Source: CBFHMJ01 sp965656875 (GTDB lineage Bacteria > Pseudomonadota > Gammaproteobacteria > Enterobacterales > Alteromonadaceae). Taken from it: a stretch of DNA of 64,000 nt. A program made the position numbers and the translations under genes. This document shows, one piece after another, positions 35,559 through 43,233 of the stretch. The stretch lies in the NCBI GenBank assembly GCA_965656875.1, contig CBFHMJ010000041.1, positions 124,001 through 188,000 on the forward strand, read 5' to 3'. Under the pieces are notes generated by a model. It saw nothing but the letters and a program-made list of their open reading frames with translations, made no database searches and was not told where the DNA came from. The first letter of the stretch is position 1. Every line of letters starts with the position of its first letter.

Positions 35559-36493
35559 TGATGTCGGTCACTTCTCGTTCATCGCTGCGTTACTGGCTGG
35601 GAAAAACCTTGTACAACACCGTCTGCAACTTGACGGCGATTACCGCCAGGCTTAAGGCGCGTGAGTTCCAGTCCAGCCAGGGAGTCCTGCGTTATTACAT
35701 TCATAACAACCCGGGTAAGCCTATGTTGGTTTTCCTGCATGGGTTCAGTGGCAATAAAGAACTTTGGTTGAATACCGTATGGTCACTGCGGCACTCACAC
35801 AGTGTATTGATTCCGGATTTACCCGGACATGGTGAATCTGATGCACCGTCATCTAATCAATATCAACCGGAAGATCACGCCAGTTTGATCGAAGAGTTGC
35901 TACAGGCAGAAGGCATTAAGACGTGTTGTCTGGTCGGCAGTTCAATGGGATGCGCGGTTGCCGCTGCTTTGCTGGCTGAATCAAGGGCTCGAATACCGGC
36001 GGCATTATTTATAAACCCGTTTGGTGTGACTCGGGAACAAATTACCGCAATTCAGCATTTCAAAGCAGGGACTACATCGCCGTTTCAGATTGAAAGTGTT
36101 GACGATTATCGCGAATTTTTCAGCCTGCTCAGCTGCCAGCCTGTGTGGATACCTAGCTGGATCAAAGATTATCTGGCTATTGAGCATATGCGCCGAAATG
36201 ACCAGATTGCACAAATGTTTTCAGCGCTGAAATCAAGCGAACCTTTCTTACCCCGATTGCAGGCATTGCAAAAAAAGCAGTCGTTTTCACTCATTGTTCT
36301 GGCCGGGCAACAAGATGCTGTCGTGACGACAGAATGTTTTTCAATGTTAGAACAGGAACTTGATAACTGTCAGCTCCACTGGCTGGACGACAGCGGGCAT
36401 CTGCCAATGCTGGAGACGCCAAAGGTTCTGGCAACGGCGATTCAATGTTTGTTGCCCTGTTCCGAGGTAAAAACTGGCCTGAACACCGACTAA
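35558..36493 (+). CDS. Alpha/beta-hydrolase fold protein
   Basis: 311 residues. Oxyanion region VFLHGFSGNKELW (about 59-71), PDLPGHGESDAP, nucleophile elbow GSSMGCAV (Ser about 129), Asp in LAGQQDAVV (about 249) and His in DSGHLPMLE (about 276). The catalytic triad appears complete. An N-terminal basic/hydrophobic 30-residue extension could associate with the membrane. It is probably an esterase, lipase or thioesterase of the same pathway. Its start overlaps the previous stop by one base. Confidence 0.88.
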   Translation: MMSVTSRSSLRYWLGKTLYNTVCNLTAITARLKAREFQSSQGVLRYYIHNNPGKPMLVFLHGFSGNKELWLNTVWSLRHSHSVLIPDLPGHGESDAPSSNQYQPEDHASLIEELLQAEGIKTCCLVGSSMGCAVAAALLAESRARIPAALFINPFGVTREQITAIQHFKAGTTSPFQIESVDDYREFFSLLSCQPVWIPSWIKDYLAIEHMRRNDQIAQMFSALKSSEPFLPRLQALQKKQSFSLIVLAGQQDAVVTTECFSMLEQELDNCQLHWLDDSGHLPMLETPKVLATAIQCLLPCSEVKTGLNTD

Positions 36494-36558
36494 CGGAATC
36501 ATCCAAACAACATTTCAACACCAACAATAACGATAACTTGAAGCTACCCGAGATCATC

Positions 36559-37239
36559 ATGAAACAACTAACATTTTTCAAACCTGACTCCGCGACGGGG
36601 TTTTTCGCTACGTTAGCACTGACTATTCTGACCGTTATGATTGCCATTAATTATGTTGATCATCAATTAGTGGCTTACCTGAATGAACACCCGTTCGAAA
36701 AAACCAAACTAGTGTCTGTTGTGCTGTCCATCCCTGTACTGATGGGACTGTTTTCGGTGTTTTATATTCTGGCTTATGCGCTGGCACTTCATAAGAAAAA
36801 AGACTCCCGCTGGTGCCAGGATATGTTCATTGTAACCGTGACTTATATGGTAACCGTCTCGATTAAGAATTTTCTTAAGATAGCCTTTGGTCGAACATGG
36901 CCAAATCAAACGCCGAGTTTTTTCCCGGACGATAATATTGCTCGTGGTCTTAAAGACGGTGCGCAGGTTGTTACTGAGGGGTTTCACCCGTTTACTGGCT
37001 TGCGCGAGTTTGCCTCATTTCCTTCTGGCAGCACATCTATCACGCTTTGTTTTGTGGTGATGGTTGCTGTGCTGTTTCCTAAAACCCGAATCCCTGCATT
37101 ATTACTGGGATTGAGTGTGCCTGTATTACTGGTTCTGACTAATATTCACTACGTGTCAGATGTTATTGCGGGCTTATTTATCGGCTGTAGCGCGGCATTG
37201 CTGGCGTTAAAAATCACAGGACGAGACAAGGCCGCATGA
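36559..37239 (+). CDS. PAP2-superfamily membrane phosphatase-like protein (variant active site)
   Basis: 226 residues from ATG 36559 with about six membrane segments. PAP2 motif 1 is KIAFGRTWPN (about 110-119), motif 2 is SFPSGSTSI (about 157-165) and motif 3 is NIHYVSDVIAG (about 197-207). In motif 2 the usual His (PSGH) is replaced by Ser, which in classic enzymes is the acid residue of catalysis. The protein may have lost or changed activity, or be a lipid-binding or transferase variant. It is followed by a 4-bp overlap with the Tam41-like gene. Confidence 0.8.
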   Translation: MKQLTFFKPDSATGFFATLALTILTVMIAINYVDHQLVAYLNEHPFEKTKLVSVVLSIPVLMGLFSVFYILAYALALHKKKDSRWCQDMFIVTVTYMVTVSIKNFLKIAFGRTWPNQTPSFFPDDNIARGLKDGAQVVTEGFHPFTGLREFASFPSGSTSITLCFVVMVAVLFPKTRIPALLLGLSVPVLLVLTNIHYVSDVIAGLFIGCSAALLALKITGRDKAA

Positions 37240-38309
37240 GTCAAATCTCCAATGTGATCACCCGGTTGCGACCGCCAAATTCACTGACTGAGCGACTAAC
37301 ACAGACGCTGATACAGCCATTGCCTGCAAACTGTCAGCAGTTTTCTGATGAATTTATCCAGCTCATCGGTGAAGACAATCTGGCAGCATTGCTGTTTTAC
37401 GGTAGCCATAAATCCGGTTCTCAGAATCAGCGTAATGTATCTATGGTTGATTTTTATGCGGTCATACGGGATGACGCTGTGAACCGGGTTTTGCTGCGCC
37501 TGATCGCTGGTGGTGAAGGGCAAGCAAATCTCTGGTCATTACTGAAGTTTGCGAAGTATCGACTCTTATACCAGTTCCTTGCTCCCTTGATTATCGACAA
37601 AGTGATGTTAAATGAGCAGCAACGGATTGAAGGTGGCGCGAAGTTTTGCCTGATTACTGAGAAACAACTCACGACTTATTTGTCGGACAGAGCGCCGGAC
37701 AATCACCAACTTGCACGGTTTTCTCAGCCGATGCGGCTCTGTTACCCCCGAACAGACGAGGGGATAAAAAAATCATTGCGCTGGCTGCTAAGTGCGCAAC
37801 GACGCTCCTTTGATTTTATTAGCGAAAAACTCCCGAACTCGTTTGATGTCACTCAGTATTTGCGTATTTATCTACAAGAATGTTATCGCGCTGAATGTCG
37901 GCCGGAAACCTCGCAACGAGTAGACGATTTAATTGCAGCTGAACACAACGAACTGACCGGCATTTATGGCGATATTCTTAAAGAGCGCACAATGTTACAT
38001 CCCGGGTTTGACTGGTGTACGGAGTCCGACACTTTCAGTTTTGATCATGACGTCCGTCGCACCTTCAGTGCGTCGTTACAGCAATTCAATGTTCGTCGCT
38101 CACAGGTTCGGGAAATAGGGCGCTGGGGGAAAAACATTGCGACGTTCGACAGTTGGATGGAATACATTCTCGACAAGATAGAGCGTAGTGTTGCCCATCG
38201 CATTGAACCCAGTCCAGTGAGCAAGAAACTCTGGTTTATTACCCTGCCATACTTTTTTGTGGAATACCTGATTGCAAAACGCAGGTTTAAAAAAAGGAAT
38301 TTGTCATGA
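37236..38309 (+). CDS. Tam41-like nucleotidyltransferase (putative CDP-lipid synthase)
   Basis: 357 residues. A nucleotidyltransferase signature lies at about 48-70: LLFYGSHKSGSQNQ then VSMVDFYAVIRDD, matching the YGS...Q...mxDF pattern of the Tam41 family, which makes CDP-diacylglycerol from CTP and phosphatidic acid in mitochondria and some bacteria. Further along, LARFSQPMRLCYPR and KKSLRWLLSAQRRSFDFI resemble the family's helical half. A hydrophobic basic C-terminus (YFFVEYLIAKRRFKKR) could bind membrane. It is sandwiched by 4-bp overlaps between the PAP2-like and flippase-like genes. Confidence 0.7.
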   Translation: MSQISNVITRLRPPNSLTERLTQTLIQPLPANCQQFSDEFIQLIGEDNLAALLFYGSHKSGSQNQRNVSMVDFYAVIRDDAVNRVLLRLIAGGEGQANLWSLLKFAKYRLLYQFLAPLIIDKVMLNEQQRIEGGAKFCLITEKQLTTYLSDRAPDNHQLARFSQPMRLCYPRTDEGIKKSLRWLLSAQRRSFDFISEKLPNSFDVTQYLRIYLQECYRAECRPETSQRVDDLIAAEHNELTGIYGDILKERTMLHPGFDWCTESDTFSFDHDVRRTFSASLQQFNVRRSQVREIGRWGKNIATFDSWMEYILDKIERSVAHRIEPSPVSKKLWFITLPYFFVEYLIAKRRFKKRNLS

Positions 38310-39262
38310 CACAACCTCGTTTTCAACATACTGTCTCGACCGCAAAAAAAGCATTATTTGCCTTTAAGATCATCTCTGCGATCATCCTGTTTGTTTTTCT
38401 GTATCGCTATGCTTTGTCGAAAAATGTACTGGAACACATTCAAGCCATTCATTACCACTGGCTTGCGTTTGGTGTGTTATTGACGATTCCCATCGTTGCC
38501 CTGAGAGCAAAGCGCTGGTCACTGATCGTTGCTGAAAATGGGGTCGCGATGACGCATAAATCCCTGTTCAATGTATACGTGCCCAGTTTTACATTAGGAT
38601 TGATAACGCCGGGCAGAGCGGGTGAGGTGATTCGGTGTAAACACCTGTATGACAATGGCATGGCCGTCAAAACGTCGTTGTTAACCCTGGTGTTTGATCG
38701 CTTGTTTGATATCGTCCCAACGATTTTTATTTCAACTCTGTTTAGTTTTTACGTCATCGATAAAAATGTTGATGCCGATACCCGACAATGGCTGCTGATA
38801 ATCGCTGGTGCTACCGTCGCTATTTGCCTGAGTGCATTGGTTATTAGTCTGTGGCGAAGACGAAAGCAAACTAAATCAGATGCACAAGGTTTTCGTTACT
38901 CGTTCGCCTTGTTCTACAAATGCGCATTGCTCAGTATTACCTCTATTTTTATCTCTGCGCTGCAAGTCTATTTCTTTGCCAGTAGCGTTGAACTTAAAAC
39001 ATCCCCATTTGAGTCTTTTGGCTTTGCCAGCTTATCGGCGTTTGTTAGCCAACTACCGGTTGGTATTGGTGGAATTGGTAGTCGGGATTTAATTCTGGTG
39101 TATCTGCTTGAACAAGCCGGCAACCCAACAGAAACCGCTTTCTTGTTCGCCCAAACGTTTAATATCACCTTCGTCTGTTTAATTCTCATGGGATTATTAC
39201 TGTCGATGATCATTAATCGCCATATCTTTAATGCCTTCAGGCAAAACTCAGCTAACGCATAG
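38306..39262 (+). CDS. UPF0104/LPG-synthase-TM flippase-like membrane protein
   Basis: 318 residues, about eight hydrophobic segments. The family hallmarks FTLGLITPGRAGEVIRC (about 93-109) and QLPVGIGGIGSRDLILVYLL (about 249-268) match the AglD/MprF flippase-like fold, which moves lipid-linked molecules. It probably translocates the product or intermediate of this operon. The last gene of the operon, followed by a 13-bp hairpin. Its stop codon lies within the first copy of a perfect 14-bp tandem repeat. Confidence 0.85.
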   Translation: MTQPRFQHTVSTAKKALFAFKIISAIILFVFLYRYALSKNVLEHIQAIHYHWLAFGVLLTIPIVALRAKRWSLIVAENGVAMTHKSLFNVYVPSFTLGLITPGRAGEVIRCKHLYDNGMAVKTSLLTLVFDRLFDIVPTIFISTLFSFYVIDKNVDADTRQWLLIIAGATVAICLSALVISLWRRRKQTKSDAQGFRYSFALFYKCALLSITSIFISALQVYFFASSVELKTSPFESFGFASLSAFVSQLPVGIGGIGSRDLILVYLLEQAGNPTETAFLFAQTFNITFVCLILMGLLLSMIINRHIFNAFRQNSANA

Positions 39263-39286
39263 TTGCTCAATAATAGTTGCTCAATA
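39259..39286 (+). repeat. Perfect 14-bp tandem duplication at the flippase gene 3' end
   Basis: ATAGTTGCTCAATA occurs twice back to back, 39259-39272 and 39273-39286. The first copy contains the TAG stop codon (39260-39262) of the flippase-like gene. Small slippage-type duplication without obvious function. Confidence 0.9.
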
Positions 39287-39330
39287 AAAGTAAGAGAGTC
39301 TGACAGGCCGCTATCTCTCTTACTTTTCTC
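39286..39330. terminator. Terminator of the 11-gene operon
   Basis: AAAAGTAAGAGAG (39286-39298) pairs perfectly over 13 bp with CTCTCTTACTTTT (39315-39327) around a 16-base loop, ending in a T run. It closes the lipid-type operon 24 bp after the last stop; the A-start/T-end symmetry allows use from either side. Confidence 0.75.
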
Positions 39331-39441
39331 ACTCCTTCTGCAAAACATTAAACCTTAGGTCAGACAGGCAAAACTCGATGAGTGAAAAAGGTTACCAGGT
39401 CATTTCTCGGGTACACTGAACTATTACAACTGAGCTGATAC

Positions 39442-39461
39442 GGCGGGATAATAAGCCCGCC
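39442..39461 (-). other. Hairpin after the winged-helix regulator gene
   Basis: GGCGGG-ATAATAAG-CCCGCC lies 9 bp beyond the stop of the minus-strand winged-helix gene. It lacks a clear U tract on that strand, so it is at best a weak terminator. Confidence 0.35.
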
Positions 39462-39469
39462 ATCGAACA

Positions 39470-39754
39470 CTAACCTACAATCTCCTTTAAAGCCTCAACA
39501 TGTCCATTAAATGCAGTTCTTCCATCTTTTGTTAATGAAAGCCAGGTCCGTTGGCGACCATTTTCCGGACGTTTTTCCAGAAAGACATAACCAGCTTCTT
39601 CCAATGCTTTTAGTTGTTTTGACATCACTGAATCACTGACGTCAAGAAGCTCTGTGAGCGTTTTGAACTCTATCTCGGCGACGACGGCGAGTCGGGCGCA
39701 GATTTGGAGTCGGTTGGGCGCGTGGATCAGCGTGTCGAATTTTCCTTTACTCAT
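39470..39754 (-). CDS. Small winged-helix transcriptional regulator (MarR/ArsR-like)
   Basis: 94 residues, essentially one winged helix-turn-helix: APNRLQICARLAVVAEIEFKT, LLDVSDSVMSKQLKALEEAGYV (recognition helix), then the wing EKRPENGRQRTWLSLTKDG. This is the HTH_27/PadR-like minimal form that dimerises on palindromic DNA. It is the second gene of a minus-strand pair, 13 bp after a membrane protein. Three near-identical palindromes in front of that operon are natural candidates for its autoregulatory operators. Confidence 0.85.
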   Translation of the reverse strand: MSKGKFDTLIHAPNRLQICARLAVVAEIEFKTLTELLDVSDSVMSKQLKALEEAGYVFLEKRPENGRQRTWLSLTKDGRTAFNGHVEALKEIVG

Positions 39755-39767
39755 TGTTACTGTCCTT

Positions 39768-40241
39768 CTACTGCTTTTTTACCTGGCCCATACCACCGGG
39801 GAAAAACCGAAACATCACAAAAACCAGTGTGCCAGTGATGGCGGAAATCAGTATGACTAATGACGGATAACCCCATCCAGAAAAAGTTCGGGCGAGGGTA
39901 TTAAGTCCGGCTGCGCCGATTGTGATAGCTATGACATACCACCATTCAGCCTTGTTGTCTGGCATTTCACGCGGTGTGATGCCCAGTAAACGAGAGCGGT
40001 AAATATAAAAAATCACCGCAAGAATAAAAAATCCCATCGCGATTCCGCCAAACAAACCCCAAAAGTTTTCGTGTCGGGCGCTTGCCATGCCGTAGACCTG
40101 AAATCCTGCCGATAGTGCCAGAATCAGGTTTAACCACAAAGGTGGTCGTAATGCCAGATTGGTTTTTTGATGAGCGTCGGATAATGCGTTTAGTGATGCT
40201 TTAGCTTCTTCGATGCTGATGTCGCTTTGTTGATCGGTCAT
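39768..40241 (-). CDS. Four-segment membrane protein paired with a winged-helix regulator
   Basis: 157 residues. N-terminal 35 residues are soluble (ISIEEAKASLNALSDAHQKTN), then hydrophobic segments around 38-55, 65-85, 105-122 and 128-148. No functional motifs seen. Membrane proteins paired with this kind of small winged-helix regulator are common in bacteria, but their role is unknown. Transcribed from a promoter region containing three palindromic operators. Confidence 0.75.
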   Translation of the reverse strand: MTDQQSDISIEEAKASLNALSDAHQKTNLALRPPLWLNLILALSAGFQVYGMASARHENFWGLFGGIAMGFFILAVIFYIYRSRLLGITPREMPDNKAEWWYVIAITIGAAGLNTLARTFSGWGYPSLVILISAITGTLVFVMFRFFPGGMGQVKKQ

Positions 40242-40254
40242 GTTGCTTCTCCTT

Positions 40255-40273
40255 ACTTTCCACTATGGAAAGT
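40255..40273. promoter_or_regulatory. Operator-like palindrome 1 (ACTTTCCA-CTA-TGGAAAGT)
   Basis: Perfect 8-3-8 palindrome 14 bp upstream of the membrane protein start on the minus strand. First of three copies in 74 bp; likely target of the adjacent winged-helix regulator. Confidence 0.7.
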
Positions 40274-40286
40274 ACTATAAAGGATC

Positions 40287-40305
40287 ACTTTCCACTTTGT
40301 AAAGT
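40287..40305. promoter_or_regulatory. Operator-like palindrome 2 (one-mismatch copy)
   Basis: ACTTTCCA-CTT-TGTAAAGT: same left arm as the other two copies, right arm with a single change. Starts 32 bp after copy 1. Confidence 0.65.
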
Positions 40306-40309
40306 TAAA

Positions 40310-40328
40310 ACTTTCCACCATGGAAAGT
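40310..40328. promoter_or_regulatory. Operator-like palindrome 3 (ACTTTCCA-CCA-TGGAAAGT)
   Basis: Perfect arms identical to copy 1, starting 23 bp after copy 2. Three sites suggest cooperative binding at the promoter of the membrane-protein/regulator operon. Confidence 0.7.
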
Positions 40329-40838
40329 ATTAGGTTCTTTCTTCGTTTGTCTCGGGTAGAAATTCACTCAACCGAGTCTTTTTCTACACAGCATTTACGC
40401 GATTTAAAGCGTGAAAATTAATGTGCTATCAGGTAACTCACCAGCAAAGCAGGATTCTTGTTGAAATTTATTTATTTTAAATATCATTGCTTTAAGTGCA
40501 TTTTCCTCCGGTTATCTTCTCAGTTTTTCCCTTTCTGACTTTTCTGGCATCAATCTTGTGATTAACGCCCTCGAATGTAGTTCGTCATGCAACATTTATC
40601 AGGTGGGTTAACGCTGTTTTTCGCTCCTGAAAATGTTCAGAACGGCAGTTTGGATTGCAGCTGTGGACATCAGGTTCGTCGAATGCCCGGTAACAATAAC
40701 AATCAGCGCCATGATTATTTGCTGACTCGTCGCAGCATTTAAACGGAAAGGCGGGTAATCAGGGGGTTGATTGTTTTTGTTTGGCGTGCCGGTACCAGCT
40801 GTTTGTGTTTGTACAACACCGGGATTGGAAGAGAAAAC
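40329..40838. other. Intergenic region upstream of the T6SS locus
   Basis: About 510 bp without a convincing gene. It must contain the promoter for the T6SS operon. A possible sigma-54-like element (TGGCAT-N5-TTGTG at 40545-40560) departs from consensus at the -12 GC and is not supported. Nothing else recognised. Confidence 0.4.
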
Positions 40839-41060
40839 GTGAGTGAAACAAATGATATTGCGCGATTAATCGAGAGGTATCTGCTGAGTCACCCTAATTC
40901 GGAAGACAACCTGGATGGCATCGCAAACTGGTGGATACAACGGCAGCTTATTGATGATTCAAAGTTAGCTGTGCAAACCGGAGTCGAACAACTGGTACAG
41001 CGCGGTGTTATCACGAGAGTGGTTAGAAACAACGACGTTTACTATCGGTTGGTTCGATAA
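40839..41060 (+). CDS. Small winged-helix-like protein opening the T6SS locus
   Basis: 73 residues from GTG 40839 (GGAAGAG upstream); the frame runs further upstream to 40767 but that extension is Cys/Leu-rich and unconvincing. The sequence IERYLLSHPNSEDNLDGIANWW followed by QTGVEQLVQRGVITRVV and a short wing fits a small winged helix. Similar short proteins occur in unrelated operons, and the function is unknown. It lies 60 bp before the sheath gene on the same strand, so it could regulate the T6SS or be part of it. Confidence 0.6.
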   Translation: MSETNDIARLIERYLLSHPNSEDNLDGIANWWIQRQLIDDSKLAVQTGVEQLVQRGVITRVVRNNDVYYRLVR

Positions 41061-41120
41061 CTGTACATAACCTACTGAATATACGTTCTTTTTAGTTCTA
41101 ATTGATCAGGAGCTTTTATT

Positions 41121-43187
41121 TTGGATAGCATACAAAAAAAGCTTTCGCGAGTTCGGAAGCCACGAGTTCATATAACGTATGACGTTGAGCTTGGCGGCGC
41201 GATTGAGCAACGAGAGTTGCCTCTGATGGTCGCTGTGTTATCGGACTTATCCGGTCAGCCGAAAGAACCGCTTCCTCCGTTAAAGGAGCGGCAGTTCATT
41301 GAGATTGATCGTGATAATTTCGATGCCGTCATGCTTGGCTGTCATGTTCGTTTAGCATTTGCTGCAACGGATCATACCGCCGCAACCGCAGGAGCCAAAA
41401 CCAACCTGGAATTATTGTTTAAAGGCATTGATGACTTCACGCCATTAGCGCTGGTTAAGCAAATTCCGGTGACATCTGTTCTGTATACCGCACGCAGCGA
41501 GCTGCGTGACTTGTTAGCAAAACTGGATGGTAATGATCCGCTGGATAAGCTGTTTGACGAGTTGCTGGGTGGCGAAGCATACCTGGCTGCGGCAGCAGAA
41601 AAAGCGAAGCAGGAAAAACAGAAAGAAGATCCGGAAATTTCAGAAGAAGACCTGGAGCAGGTCGGTGTTGATGCGCGAGACGCAGCAAAAGCCGCCGCTG
41701 AAGCGCTTCGAACTGAGATGGTTACTTTATTCGATGGTGTTGAAGATCGTTCTGCGGTTTCGCCTGGTGAGTTTGTAACCCGGTTGATTAAAGAAGGCCA
41801 AATCGCATTGTCTGATGATCAGGTGCCTTATGCACTGACGTTGTTAGGCGAAATGACGATGAGCATTCTGAAAGACTTCAAAGCGGATTCAAACGGCACA
41901 ATGGCGGATCGTATTAACGACCGCGTTGCTGAGATCGATAACACGCTAACGAAGCAAATCAATGAAGTGTTGCACACGCCATCATTCCAGCGACTGGAAG
42001 CGACCTGGCGCGGCATGCATTACTTTGTGATGAACACGGAAACCAGCACTACGCTGAAAATTCGTGTGCTGAACGTGTCAAAAGATGACTTGCTGAAAGA
42101 TCTGCAAAAAGCGGTTGAGTTTGATCAAAGCGCATTGTTTAAAAAGGTTTATGAGGAAGAGTTCGGCACCTATGGTGGCGATCCGTTCAGCTTTATTCTG
42201 GGTGATTACGAGTTTGGCCGTCATCCGGCTGATATTGAATTACTGGAAAAAATCTCTGGTGTGGCTGCCGCAGCGCATGCACCGTTCGTTTCAGCAGCTT
42301 ATGCCAAGCTGTTCGATCTGAAAGACTTCTTCAGCCTGGCGCAACCGCGTGATCTGAGCAAAATCTTCGAAAGTAATGAGTTGATCAAATGGCGTAGTTT
42401 CCGCGAAAGCGATGACTCGCGTTATGTCTCTCTGACCTTACCGAAAGTCTTGCTACGTTTACCATATGGTGAAGAAACTGTGCCAGTGGAAGGATTTGAT
42501 TTTGAAGAAGCGGTTGACGGTTCTGATGCATCAAAATACCTGTGGGGCAACCCGTCTTACATCCTGGGTCAGCGCATCACAAATGCATTCTCGAAATACG
42601 GCTGGTTAGCGGCAATTCGAGGCGTTGAAGGTGGTGGTCTGGTTGAAGGTCTTCCTGCGCATACATTCAAGACGCCAAAAGGTGACGTCAAACTGACGTG
42701 TCCAACTCAGGTGTCAATCAGTGATCGTCGTGAGAAGGAACTGAACGACCTTGGCTTCATGGCTATTCTGCACCGCAAAGGTTCAGACAAAGCGGCATTC
42801 TTTGGTGGTCAGACGGCCAATCAACCGAAGAAATACAACACTGATGCAGCGAATGCCAACGCTCAAATCTCCAGTATGTTGCCTTACGTACTGAATGCCT
42901 CTCGTTTTGCTCATTACATCAAAGTCATTATGCGCGACAAGATTGGTAGCTTTGCCACAAAAGAAAACGTGGCGACATTCCTGAATAACTGGATCGCCAG
43001 CTACGTGCTGATTGACGATGCAGCGCCGCAGGAAATGAAAGCGAAATATCCACTGCGTGACGCACGTATTGATGTCACTGATGTACCGGGTAGCCCGGGC
43101 AAATACACGGCAACGGTTTTCTTACGACCTCACTTCCAGCTGGAAGAGTTGTCTACTTCGATTCGTCTGGTAGCTGAGCTGCCGTAA
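41121..43187 (+). CDS. tssB-tssC: Fused type VI sheath protein TssB-TssC
   Basis: 688 residues containing both contractile-sheath subunits in one chain. Residues 1 to about 160 are TssB: SIQKKLSRVRKPRVHITYDV, LADLSG-like LSDLSGQPKEPLP and FIEIDRDNFDAVM. A charged linker (about 160-215: EKAKQEKQKEDPEISEEDLEQ) leads into TssC from about 220: FQRLEATWRGMHYFV, KIRVLNVSKDDLLKDLQKA, VYEEEFGTYGGDPF, DYEFGRHPADIELL and the C-terminal LRPHFQLEELSTSIRLVAELP. Normally these are two adjacent genes of about 165 and 490 residues. TTG start at 41121, with AGGAG eight bases upstream. No stop or restart lies between the halves. Confidence 0.93.
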   Translation: MDSIQKKLSRVRKPRVHITYDVELGGAIEQRELPLMVAVLSDLSGQPKEPLPPLKERQFIEIDRDNFDAVMLGCHVRLAFAATDHTAATAGAKTNLELLFKGIDDFTPLALVKQIPVTSVLYTARSELRDLLAKLDGNDPLDKLFDELLGGEAYLAAAAEKAKQEKQKEDPEISEEDLEQVGVDARDAAKAAAEALRTEMVTLFDGVEDRSAVSPGEFVTRLIKEGQIALSDDQVPYALTLLGEMTMSILKDFKADSNGTMADRINDRVAEIDNTLTKQINEVLHTPSFQRLEATWRGMHYFVMNTETSTTLKIRVLNVSKDDLLKDLQKAVEFDQSALFKKVYEEEFGTYGGDPFSFILGDYEFGRHPADIELLEKISGVAAAAHAPFVSAAYAKLFDLKDFFSLAQPRDLSKIFESNELIKWRSFRESDDSRYVSLTLPKVLLRLPYGEETVPVEGFDFEEAVDGSDASKYLWGNPSYILGQRITNAFSKYGWLAAIRGVEGGGLVEGLPAHTFKTPKGDVKLTCPTQVSISDRREKELNDLGFMAILHRKGSDKAAFFGGQTANQPKKYNTDAANANAQISSMLPYVLNASRFAHYIKVIMRDKIGSFATKENVATFLNNWIASYVLIDDAAPQEMKAKYPLRDARIDVTDVPGSPGKYTATVFLRPHFQLEELSTSIRLVAELP

Positions 43188-43233
43188 TCGTGGTTTTACC
43201 GTTGAATTTAAACCCGTACAGAGAGATTAACTG

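Noticed and set aside
40545..40560. Possible sigma-54 promoter (TGGCAT-N5-TTGTG) upstream of the T6SS
   Set aside because: The essential GC at -12 is GT, and nothing else in the region supports sigma-54 control.
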